A stretch of 64,000 bases of DNA from Ignavibacteriales bacterium (GTDB lineage Bacteria; Bacteroidota; Ignavibacteria; Ignavibacteriales; Ignavibacteriaceae). The number at the start of each line of letters is the position of its first letter. Within the stretch, counting starts at the first letter, position 1. The translations under genes were made by a program, and so were the position numbers. Below the pieces are notes generated by a model. It saw nothing but the letters and a program-made list of their open reading frames with translations, had not been told where the DNA came from and made no database searches. Below are positions 8,835 through 16,405 of the stretch, in pieces. Location of the stretch: contig DPRR01000006.1 of assembly GCA_003538625.1 (NCBI GenBank), positions 310,001 to 374,000 on the forward strand. Direction: 5' to 3'.

Positions 8835-10703
8835 CTATCTTTGCTGTGCCAGGGGCAATCTAATAATAAATGTTGTACCTTTACCAACTTCACTTTCCAC
8901 ACTAATCGTTCCGTTATGGTTATCGATTATTCCCCAAATTACTGCAAGACCAAGACCATTTCCTTTCTGTCCTTTTGTAGAAAAAAATGGTTCAAATATT
9001 TTTGAAAGATCTTCCTGATTTATACCGGAGCCGGTATCGCTTATTTTAATTTCTACACATTCTTTTAGACCTGCAGAGTCAACAAATTCCCATTTTTCCC
9101 AATCACTTTTTTCAGAAGAACAAACTTCATAAATGCCCTGTCCTTCAACTTCAAATACAAGTACGGGTGATCCGCATTTGGGACAGGATTTGTCTGGTTG
9201 AATAAGTGAAACATTGCATTCCGGACAAACGAATTTGGAATCTTTATTAATTTTAAAATCAAGATTAAAAGAATTACGCCGCTTACCGTATACCGGATCG
9301 AAATGAATAATACCTTCCTTGTTATCTGATAAAACTTTTACTTTTAAAGCAGGCAATCCATCAATCTTAAATTCATTATCCATCAGATTATGACGTTTAG
9401 AACATGCTGCTTTTTTAATTTGAGTTGTACCGTATGGCGATAGCGTTATCCTATGCAACTTGATATTTACAGTACCGCCGGTCATTTCCATCGCATCCGA
9501 AGCATTGACAAAAAGATTGATGAAGACCTGCTGCATTTGATTTGCATCAACGGTTAGATTAGGAATGCCGGGTTCTGAGTGCTTTTCAATTTTTACTTTA
9601 TTTAAAGAAAGCTGATTTTCTATTACACTGATTGCTTTATCTATAATTTCATTTAGGTCTGCACTGCTTTTTTTAGGGATAGATTGTCTGGAAAAATCCA
9701 GCAGGCTTTTTACAATTTCTCTGCTCCGTAAAGTTTCTCTTACAATAACTTTAAGATCTTCCTGAAATTCGGGATTATCTTTTGTTCGCTTTAATAAAAA
9801 ACTACTGTAAGTTAAAACACCTGTAAGCGGATTATTAATTTCATGAGCAACTCCGGCAGCTAATCTTCCTAACGAAGCCATTTTATCAGATTGAAATAGC
9901 TGCATACGTGCTTCAGAAAGTTTTTTTGTCATATTATTAAATGAATGACCAAGCTTACCTATCTCATCATCTCCCAGGTCTTTGATAGTATAATTTAGAT
10001 TGCCAGCACTAACTTGCTGCGTGCCGCCTAATAAATCATTTACAGGTAGAGAAACCCACTTTCTTACAAAGTAACCAATTAAAAGTCCAACTGCCAGAAT
10101 AGCTACCAAAGCAAAAATTACAATTTCCCATTCGCTTCTAAGAATTGTTTTATCAACATCAGCAAGTGAAATTGAAACATCCAGAACACCTAACACTTTT
10201 TGATTTTTCGGATGTGCATGACACTCTGCCTGCCAGCATGATTTTTCATTGTATATTGGAGAAATAATTCCAATGACACGATTAGAATCAGGATGCACTT
10301 TAAATATTCTTGTTCTGGCGGTGATTGAAATTTGTTCAAGAGGTTTATCTTCTGCATGACAAGCGTAGCAGCTCTCAGCACGTTTATCCACCATTTTATT
10401 AATATTCGTCGAATCAGATGAATAAATGATCTCGCCGATTTTATTAATAATTCTTACATCTCTAATTTTAGGTTGGGTACCAATAGAGTTAATTGTCTGT
10501 TGTATTCTTTCTCTTTGATTAAGCATCATATCATAACGGGTACTGGATATAACGGTTTCAGCAAGCTGATTTGCATGACGCTCAACTTCTGTAATTAAAC
10601 TGTTACTTTGCGCTTTAACATTAAAATAAGCAAACACACCTATTATGATTAGTGAAGTTAATGCTACAACAAATATTAATCTAAATCCTATTTTCTTAAA
10701 CAT
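8835..10703 (-). CDS. Heme-type sensor histidine kinase with a zinc ribbon inserted in the ATPase domain
   Basis: In 622 residues: TM1 (about 7-27), a periplasmic sensor with a heme c motif CYACH (C112) and a second CWQAECH (C156, a CX4CH variant), TM2 (about 193-213), HAMP, HisKA with H287 in VAHEINNPLTG, and HATPase_c with the N-box near 390-403 and G boxes from about 555 (DTGSG) to GNGLGLAV. Between N-box and G1 there are roughly 140 extra residues with a four-Cys zinc ribbon, C493/C496 and C507/C510. The paralogous kinase at 18479 lacks this insert. The sensor half suggests response to redox state or a gas ligand at periplasmic heme. It is the fourth gene of module A. Confidence 0.88.
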   Translation of the reverse strand: MFKKIGFRLIFVVALTSLIIIGVFAYFNVKAQSNSLITEVERHANQLAETVISSTRYDMMLNQRERIQQTINSIGTQPKIRDVRIINKIGEIIYSSDSTNINKMVDKRAESCYACHAEDKPLEQISITARTRIFKVHPDSNRVIGIISPIYNEKSCWQAECHAHPKNQKVLGVLDVSISLADVDKTILRSEWEIVIFALVAILAVGLLIGYFVRKWVSLPVNDLLGGTQQVSAGNLNYTIKDLGDDEIGKLGHSFNNMTKKLSEARMQLFQSDKMASLGRLAAGVAHEINNPLTGVLTYSSFLLKRTKDNPEFQEDLKVIVRETLRSREIVKSLLDFSRQSIPKKSSADLNEIIDKAISVIENQLSLNKVKIEKHSEPGIPNLTVDANQMQQVFINLFVNASDAMEMTGGTVNIKLHRITLSPYGTTQIKKAACSKRHNLMDNEFKIDGLPALKVKVLSDNKEGIIHFDPVYGKRRNSFNLDFKINKDSKFVCPECNVSLIQPDKSCPKCGSPVLVFEVEGQGIYEVCSSEKSDWEKWEFVDSAGLKECVEIKISDTGSGINQEDLSKIFEPFFSTKGQKGNGLGLAVIWGIIDNHNGTISVESEVGKGTTFIIRLPLAQQR

Positions 10704-10740
10704 AAATTCTATAAAAATCCTTTATCACAAACTGTTGGAA

Positions 10741-11883
10741 TTATTTTTTTAACATTTTACCCGGTTTTTGTTTTGGAAATGAATAATCATCATGACAATT
10801 ATTACAGCTTGGTTTAACTGCAAAGTTTTTATCAATATGGCAATCCTCGCAGCTAAAAGCTGAATGATTTTCATCAAGCTGTAAACCGGTTACAGAGTGT
10901 TTAAAGTTTTCTTCATTCCAATTTTGATGACAACCCGAACATCTGTTATCAACTTTTTTGTACGGAAGTTTAGTTCCATGGCACTTTGTGCAGCTTAAAT
11001 TAATATGGTATTTATTTAATGCCCATCCTGTGCTCTTTGCATGATTAAAGGGTTCAATAATTTTATCGTTATGACATTTATTGCAGTTTTCTGTTTTACT
11101 ATGACAGCTAATGCAATTTTTATGTTGATCTTCGAATGTTTTTTTAGTTACAACTTTTAGATTTTTATTCTTATCAGTCCTATTAACATCATGACATTTA
11201 GTGCAGCTTTCCTGTTTATGACAACTAATACAGCTTAATCCAAATTGTTTGGTATGATCATTATGATAAAATGTTACAAACTTCCCTTTATCAGATTTGG
11301 TTTCATAAACTAATTTTGTTGGTTCAAGCACTACCGGATGTTGTTTGCCGGCATATTTTTTTTGGATATTATCTTTTTTAACATCCTTCAAATCTTTTTT
11401 TAGCTGATGGCATGAATTACATCCTGTATCGTGACTCCACTCGCGATGACAATCCATACATTGTCTGTGATATGCACCTTTTAAATCAGGTACGCTAACA
11501 TTTTCACGCTTCCTTGTCGACTCGTGACAGTTACTGCATTTTAAGATAGGTCCGGAAGTGTTGAAATGATGACATCCTTCACATCCACCACCCATGTTAG
11601 ACATTTGTGCATGTATTCTGTGAGAAAAATAAACCGGTCCGTATCTATCGCTTATCTGATCCATTACTATTAGTTCCGGAGTTTGTTCCGGTTTTTGATA
11701 AACCGTAACCATTCTTTCTCTTGGACATAAAACCAGACAAGGTTCACTTTTTGTTGGAACATCACACGTATGACATGTTTTACAAGTGATGTTAAGCTTT
11801 GAGTGATCTTTACCGGGGCTTTGCTGTGCATTAATTGCAACAGCACAAACAATTACTAAAAGTATTGCAAATATCTTTTTCAT
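10741..11883 (-). CDS. Periplasmic 13-heme cytochrome c
   Basis: The 380-residue protein starts with a signal peptide ending INAQ and contains thirteen CxxCH motifs by my count (CKTCH, CEGCH, CSNCH, CMDCH, CNSCH, CISCH, CTKCH, CISCH, CNKCH, CTKCH, CSGCH, CEDCH, CNNCH). Many non-CxxCH His residues are available as second axial ligands. A Cys-rich CDVPTKSEPCLVLCP stretch near the N-terminus is not heme-binding and may be structural. The overall plan is of the cytochrome c3/multiheme group. It is encoded between the NrfD gene (1-base overlap, TAATG) and the kinase, so it is the likely periplasmic electron acceptor or donor of the module A quinone complex, comparable to Cbc4 or Qrc-type complexes. 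Confidence 0.92.
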   Translation of the reverse strand: MKKIFAILLVIVCAVAINAQQSPGKDHSKLNITCKTCHTCDVPTKSEPCLVLCPRERMVTVYQKPEQTPELIVMDQISDRYGPVYFSHRIHAQMSNMGGGCEGCHHFNTSGPILKCSNCHESTRKRENVSVPDLKGAYHRQCMDCHREWSHDTGCNSCHQLKKDLKDVKKDNIQKKYAGKQHPVVLEPTKLVYETKSDKGKFVTFYHNDHTKQFGLSCISCHKQESCTKCHDVNRTDKNKNLKVVTKKTFEDQHKNCISCHSKTENCNKCHNDKIIEPFNHAKSTGWALNKYHINLSCTKCHGTKLPYKKVDNRCSGCHQNWNEENFKHSVTGLQLDENHSAFSCEDCHIDKNFAVKPSCNNCHDDYSFPKQKPGKMLKK

Positions 11884-13127
11884 TACTTTACTCCTCTGAT
11901 TGTGTATTTGGATTGAGGAGCAATTTGTCTACCAGGCAAACTGATAACTGGAAAATTTATTACGAAAAATCTGTATAACAGAACCAGTATTGCTACAAAT
12001 CCAACAGTTACAGAAATTTCACCTATTGATGGAAAGTACGAATGCGTGCTGTAAGGTGGTGTGTAAGCAACTACAAAATTATTAATTCGATTTATAAGTA
12101 CACCAAACACAACTAGTGCTGATGCAATAAAAAGGAATAGAGGAGATTTTAATACTTTGGTAGAAAGAAACATCCGCAATGGAATTATAACTCCAAATAA
12201 CATTTCAATTGTGAACATTACGCTTGCGGTATTAACTTCTGTTAGATAAACAAATGTTTCACGTATAAACATATCACCAATTTTAAATGCAAGATAAATT
12301 CCTAACAGTGGTGCAATCATCGAGCCTAGTTTAGATAGAATATGCATCTCGGGTTTTAAGCCAAGTGAACGAGATGCAATTAACGATTCAAATATTACCA
12401 TTGGAAATCCAACAGAGATAGCCGAAAGCAAAAACAAAAGTGGTAATATTGGTGTTTGCCACAATGGATGCATCTTAGGTCCGGCAATAACCATTAACGT
12501 TCCCAAAGAAGATTGATGAAGTGATGAAAGTACAACACCTGCAATAATAAAAATGAACATTGTTTTTGCAAGACCCTTATCAAGCATACGTAAAAATTTA
12601 TCTACAATTTTATTTAAGCCTGAAAAGAATCCCGGTAAATTAACTTTGCCGATAAATCTTTCAGTTACTACAGGAAGAAATTCTATGTAAAGAACAGTAA
12701 CATAAATCATAACGCAGATACCAACTTCAAACAAAGCTGAGTTACCATTCCACATAATCAGCGGATGCCAAATAAAATACCATCGTCCTATATCAACAAA
12801 GACACCTATCGCAACAAAAGTATATCCGAGCATTGCGGTTAATAATGCAGGACGTATAATAGCGTGATATTCATCTTTGTGCATTATGTGACCAAGTGCT
12901 GCTGTAGTAAAGCCGCCAGCGGCAAGAGCCACTCCGGCAGCAACATCAACTCCAATCCATAATCCCCAGGGGTATTGATTATTTAAATTTGTAACAGCGC
13001 CAAGTCCAAAGAAAAATCTGCCCATCAAAAAAACTAAACCGTTTAGTGCAAGAATTACTAAAACAAAAACTCCCGGAGTAAAATATTTATGTTTAATCGG
13101 TACTGGATTGTGCAATTCGGTATTCAT
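11883..13127 (-). CDS. NrfD/PsrC-family quinone-interacting membrane protein (module A)
   Basis: The 414-residue polytopic protein has the family's opening pattern (FFFGLGAVTNLNNQYPWGLWIGVDV) and about ten hydrophobic segments. NrfD proteins hold a quinone site on the periplasmic side and exchange electrons with a partner ferredoxin-like subunit. It is encoded directly after the Tat-exported Fe-S gene (TAA followed by ATG without a gap) and overlaps the cytochrome gene, so the three form a periplasm-facing quinone:cytochrome oxidoreductase. Which direction electrons flow is not shown by sequence. Its paralogue is at 16402. Confidence 0.92.
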   Translation of the reverse strand: MNTELHNPVPIKHKYFTPGVFVLVILALNGLVFLMGRFFFGLGAVTNLNNQYPWGLWIGVDVAAGVALAAGGFTTAALGHIMHKDEYHAIIRPALLTAMLGYTFVAIGVFVDIGRWYFIWHPLIMWNGNSALFEVGICVMIYVTVLYIEFLPVVTERFIGKVNLPGFFSGLNKIVDKFLRMLDKGLAKTMFIFIIAGVVLSSLHQSSLGTLMVIAGPKMHPLWQTPILPLLFLLSAISVGFPMVIFESLIASRSLGLKPEMHILSKLGSMIAPLLGIYLAFKIGDMFIRETFVYLTEVNTASVMFTIEMLFGVIIPLRMFLSTKVLKSPLFLFIASALVVFGVLINRINNFVVAYTPPYSTHSYFPSIGEISVTVGFVAILVLLYRFFVINFPVISLPGRQIAPQSKYTIRGVK

Positions 13128-14030
13128 TTATTTTATCTCCTCATCTAATTCTTTGCGTCGTTTTGAAATCCACATAATTCCACCAAGCAATGCGTATAAT
13201 GAAACCGGTGGAACAAAGTATGCAAAGATTCCGTGTTGGATTGATTCTGAAACACCTGGTGCTGGTTTTTCACCGAGCTTTGGAAATTCGAGTTCTGCAA
13301 ATTCTTTATTTGATAAATACATCCACGAGGTACCACCAACTTCATATTCTCCAAATATATGATCAACATATCTATCCGGATTTCTCTTAATTCTATCTCG
13401 GGCGATTTTAACAAGGTCTGTTCTGCTTCCATAAGTGAGTGCTTCAACAGGACAAATGCTGACGCAGGCAGGAACTTTTCCCTCTTTTGTTCTTTCAATA
13501 CAAAAATCGCATTTCATAATTTTTGGATTGAGGGCTTTATCATATTCAAAAGCTGGAATCTGAAATGGACAGGCTGCCATACAGTAACGGCAACCGATGC
13601 ACATATCAGTGTCCCAGGTTACTGAGCCATTCTCGTGTTTGCTAAATGCTCCAACTATACAAGCAGAAACGCATGCAGGATGATCGCAGTGCATACATTG
13701 AACTTTTACATCTACTGGAAGATTGGAATTCTTTCCGGATGAGTATTCATTAACAACAGTTAAAGCAGTATGATCAGGTCTTCGCTTTGTCTCTAAAATT
13801 TTTCGATCTTCGTATGATTCTAAATTTCCCGCAGGTAAGTTATGAGCCTCTTTGCATGCCCATTCACAATTTCTGCAGCCAACGCAAGCTGTGGTATCAA
13901 CTAAAACACCCATCCTGTCTTCGGATAAAATATTTTTTGGACCTGCTTTGGCAGTTGCTGAAAGTCCTGTTACTCCAGCACCGATTAAAGCAGATGTCTT
14001 GAGGAAATCGCGACGGCTTTTGCCAGACAT
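13128..14030 (-). CDS. Tat-exported four-cluster Fe-S protein (HybA/NrfC-like)
   Basis: A twin-arginine signal (SRRDFLK at residues 5-11 with a hydrophobic stretch after it) sends this 300-residue protein to the periplasm folded. It carries four ferredoxin-type Cys groups: CVGCRNCEWACK, CMHCDHPACVSAC, CIGCRYCMAACP, and CDFCIERTKEGKVPACVSICP, enough for four clusters. A C-terminal hydrophobic segment (about 266-287) followed by KRRKELDEE would anchor it to the membrane. It is the first gene of the minus-strand operon, with cccctcc (aggagggg on the coding strand) as a strong ribosome site. It should pass electrons between NrfD and the multiheme cytochrome. Confidence 0.93.
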   Translation of the reverse strand: MSGKSRRDFLKTSALIGAGVTGLSATAKAGPKNILSEDRMGVLVDTTACVGCRNCEWACKEAHNLPAGNLESYEDRKILETKRRPDHTALTVVNEYSSGKNSNLPVDVKVQCMHCDHPACVSACIVGAFSKHENGSVTWDTDMCIGCRYCMAACPFQIPAFEYDKALNPKIMKCDFCIERTKEGKVPACVSICPVEALTYGSRTDLVKIARDRIKRNPDRYVDHIFGEYEVGGTSWMYLSNKEFAELEFPKLGEKPAPGVSESIQHGIFAYFVPPVSLYALLGGIMWISKRRKELDEEIK

Positions 14031-14504
14031 TTTCCCCTCCTTTCAAAAGATGTTACGAATTAATAGAGCATTATATTTTGTTAACTCTTTTTACAATACA
14101 ATATCGTACCATTTTTTGCAAAAATTTAAAGAAATGAAAATCGTCCCAAATTATTGAATTCATCAAGAGTTGCAATTAGTTAAGTAAATTTTGGGGGCTA
14201 CGGATAGCAGAGCAATTCTCATTGATGATAAGTAATAATTCTTTTTTTTTATGATAGAGAATAAATTGTTAGTTACTAATCCTTGATAAATATGTAATAT
14301 TTGTAGTTGCCAAGTTTCTTTGTAAGAAGTGCCATTTCAAACTTCTGAAAAACACCAGTCAAAAAAATATCGAATTATTTTTCTGCTTAACCTGATCCGA
14401 AGTCAGACATTTATTTATTAAAAATTTGTCTTATTAGGGTTACCGAATTAAATCTACTTGTGGGTTTTAACAACATCAGTTTTTTTAAATTATGATGTAT
14501 TATT

Positions 14505-14517
14505 CAACACTGTGTTG
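14505..14517. promoter_or_regulatory. Palindrome, candidate activator site 1
   Basis: CAACACTGTGTTG is a perfect 13-base palindrome around a central T. It lies about 120 bases upstream of the sigma-54-type promoter of module B, a normal distance for an NtrC-family enhancer site. Binding by the regulator encoded at 20082 is my inference. Confidence 0.45.
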
Positions 14518-14546
14518 TAGAGAAAACTTACACTTTTATTAAGCAC

Positions 14547-14561
14547 GATTGTTTAACAATC
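14547..14561. promoter_or_regulatory. Palindrome, candidate activator site 2
   Basis: GATTGTTTAACAATC is a perfect 15-base palindrome around a central T, about 80 bases upstream of the sigma-54-type promoter. Its centre is 43 bases from that of site 1, close to four helical turns, which would place both on the same face of the DNA. Confidence 0.45.
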
Positions 14562-14626
14562 CAACATCAATTCTATAACTCTTTGTTTTCTAAAAGGATA
14601 GGAGCGCGAAAAAATAATTAGAACAA

Positions 14627-14643
14627 CTGGTATTTTAATTGCA
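14627..14643 (+). promoter_or_regulatory. Sigma-54-type (-24/-12) promoter of module B
   Basis: CTGGTATTTTAATTGCA has the invariant GG and GC spaced by exactly 10 bases, and matches the -12 element TTGCA fully and the -24 element CTGGnA partly. Transcription would start near 14655, leaving a short leader before the aaaggag ribosome site and the ATG at 14682. The operon itself encodes an NtrC-family activator, which supports the call. Confidence 0.6.
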
Positions 14644-14681
14644 CTTTCATCTACACAATTAACAGTTAAAAGGAGTCCATC

Positions 14682-14942
14682 ATGCTTACGTTTTTATTAA
14701 TACTAATTTTAGTTTTTATTGGTGTCGATTTGCTAGTTCGATTTGTAATCGACCCATTAGCCTCAGGTTCAAATAAGAAAAGTAAAGTTTCAAAATCTTA
14801 TTCGCAAAGATTTGATCCGACAATCAAACTTGCAACGGAAACAATGTACGATGGCGGAAAACCTCACAATGAGGTAAAGTCAACTACCGAAGCTAAAGAT
14901 GCGGATATTTCAAAAGAAACAAATAAAAATTTAGAACAATAA
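14682..14942 (+). CDS. Small membrane-anchor protein with a TMYDGG motif
   Basis: This 86-residue protein consists of one N-terminal membrane helix (about 3-19, D16 near its end) and a hydrophilic tail. The anchor resembles those of the H-like proteins at 14964 and 6800, and residues 54-59 (TMYDGG) match the C-terminal motif of the 14964 and 17615 proteins. It looks like an anchor-plus-tail version of the 14964 protein without the H-like domain. It is the first gene of module B, with a strong aaaggag ribosome site. I know no named family for it and assign no function. Confidence 0.75.
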   Translation: MLTFLLILILVFIGVDLLVRFVIDPLASGSNKKSKVSKSYSQRFDPTIKLATETMYDGGKPHNEVKSTTEAKDADISKETNKNLEQ

Positions 14943-14963
14943 TTTAAAAAGGGATAGATTATT

Positions 14964-15635
14964 ATGGTTGCAATTTTTGTTCTAACCCTGTTTTTATTAT
15001 TCATTTCAGTTGATCTTATTGTATTAAAAATTCAAGGTAAATATCATCCGGCATTTGAACCGTCATCACCTCAATTTGATTCATCAATATTTGATAGAAA
15101 TAGTTTTCCCATTCCATCAAACATATTTTTTTCAAAAGGACATACCTGGCTCAAGATGAATAATGATGGATTGATTTCTATTGGTATTGATGAATTTGGA
15201 ATGATGGCATTAGGCGCCCTATCAATTTTAAATTGCGCTTCGGTAGGAAAAGAATTAAGACGCGGCGAAATAATATTTGAGGGAGCATACGGGAATAAAA
15301 AAGTGAAATTTTTATCACCGATTAACGGAATTGTAAAGTCTGTTAACGAGAATATATTAGGTAAAAAAATCTCCAATCCATACGAAAGCTGGGGTGTTCA
15401 ATTAGCTTCAAAGGATTTCTCCGATAACCAGAAAACGTTTTTTTCAGGAACAGAAGCATCCAACTGGATAAAAAAAGAATCTATAAAATTAAAAGACTTT
15501 ATCATTAGTCATTCACTTAAAACAGATTTAGCCGGTGCAACTATGTTTGATGGAGGTTCGCTGTCCAATGATACAATCTCTTTATTAGTTGACAATAGTG
15601 TGAATGATTTTGAAAAAGAATTTCTATCATTATAA
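14964..15635 (+). CDS. Membrane-anchored H-protein-like protein lacking the lipoyl lysine
   Basis: In 223 residues: a membrane anchor (about 2-20, D17), a linker, a GcvH-like domain (about 50-155) with FSKGHTWLKM, ISIGIDEFG and FLSPINGIVKSVNENIL, and a C-terminal tail with TMFDGG at 193-198. In true H-protein the lipoyl lysine lies eight residues before the Pro of SP[IV]; here that position is N111. It therefore cannot act as a lipoyl carrier at the usual site. The anchor would hold the domain on the cytoplasmic face. It lies 21 bases after the 86-residue gene and 14 bases before the Fe-S gene. Its role in the complex is unknown. Confidence 0.82.
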   Translation: MVAIFVLTLFLLFISVDLIVLKIQGKYHPAFEPSSPQFDSSIFDRNSFPIPSNIFFSKGHTWLKMNNDGLISIGIDEFGMMALGALSILNCASVGKELRRGEIIFEGAYGNKKVKFLSPINGIVKSVNENILGKKISNPYESWGVQLASKDFSDNQKTFFSGTEASNWIKKESIKLKDFIISHSLKTDLAGATMFDGGSLSNDTISLLVDNSVNDFEKEFLSL

Positions 15636-15649
15636 TAATTGGAAAATAA

Positions 15650-16405
15650 ATGTTGAAGGAAAAAGGAATCCTCTTTGATGTGACGTTGTGTGTGGGATGT
15701 GGTGCCTGCTCTCAAGCGTGCAAAGAGACAAATAATTTAGAACAAACAAATAAAGATTTTTTAAAAGATCATCTCTCCGATAACACTTTTACTGTTGTTG
15801 AACAGTACGGAGAATTATTTACAAGAAAACTTTGCATGCATTGTAATGAACCGGCTTGCGTATCAGTCTGTCTGGTTGGAGCCATTACAAAAAGTCCCAC
15901 CGGATCAGTTGTTTATGACGCTGATAAATGTATAGGATGCAGATATTGTATGCAGGCTTGTCCTCATCATATTCCACGATATGAATGGGCAACCACTCAA
16001 CCAAGAATACGCAAATGTAATCTTTGCACTGACCGCGTTAAAGATGGTCAGTTACCAGCTTGCGCCGAAGCTTGTCCAACTGAAGCAACATTGTTTGGGG
16101 ATATGGATCAACTGATTGCAATAGCTAAAAAAAGATTGAAAGATAGTCCTGAGAAATATTATCAACATATATACGGTCTTGAAGAAGCAGGCGGTGGTCA
16201 TGTTCTGGTTTTATCGCCGGTACCGTTCGAACAATTGGGATATATTTCTAAACTGCCAAAAGAATCAATGCCTGAATTTACTATGCGGGCAATGGAAAAG
16301 ATTCCATCGGTAGTTGTAGGCGGCGGAGTTTTTCTAACCGGAATGTATTGGCTAACTAAAAGAAAAAATCAAATAGCTAAAGACGAAAAGAATAATAATA
16401 AATGA
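15650..16405 (+). CDS. Four-cluster Fe-S protein without Tat signal (module B)
   Basis: The 251-residue protein is a paralogue of the module A Fe-S protein and has the same four Cys groups: CVGCGACSQACK, CMHCNEPACVSVC, CIGCRYCMQACP, CNLCTDRVKDGQLPACAEACP. It starts almost at the first cluster and has no twin-arginine signal; the preceding gene ends only 14 bases upstream, so no leader has been missed. A C-terminal hydrophobic segment (about 220-236) followed by KRKNQ resembles the anchor of its paralogue. It may be cytoplasmic, or exported with a partner. It overlaps the NrfD gene by 4 bases (ATGA). Confidence 0.9.
   Translation: MLKEKGILFDVTLCVGCGACSQACKETNNLEQTNKDFLKDHLSDNTFTVVEQYGELFTRKLCMHCNEPACVSVCLVGAITKSPTGSVVYDADKCIGCRYCMQACPHHIPRYEWATTQPRIRKCNLCTDRVKDGQLPACAEACPTEATLFGDMDQLIAIAKKRLKDSPEKYYQHIYGLEEAGGGHVLVLSPVPFEQLGYISKLPKESMPEFTMRAMEKIPSVVVGGGVFLTGMYWLTKRKNQIAKDEKNNNK

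Larger units (their letters stand above)
14031..14681. promoter_or_regulatory. 650-bp divergent control region between redox modules A and B
   Basis: No gene is visible in this AT-rich stretch. It separates the starts of the two divergent operons, so it must hold both promoters. The module B side carries a sigma-54-type promoter and two perfect palindromes (listed separately). An imperfect inverted pair ACATCA/TGATGT lies near 14473-14498. On the module A side I see no convincing sigma-54 sequence and could not assign the promoter. Confidence 0.6.

Noticed and set aside
14380..14400. Minus-strand GG-N10-GC sequence as a sigma-54 promoter for module A
   Set aside because: The -12 half reads AAGCA rather than TTGCA and the leader would be about 350 bases, so the match is weak.
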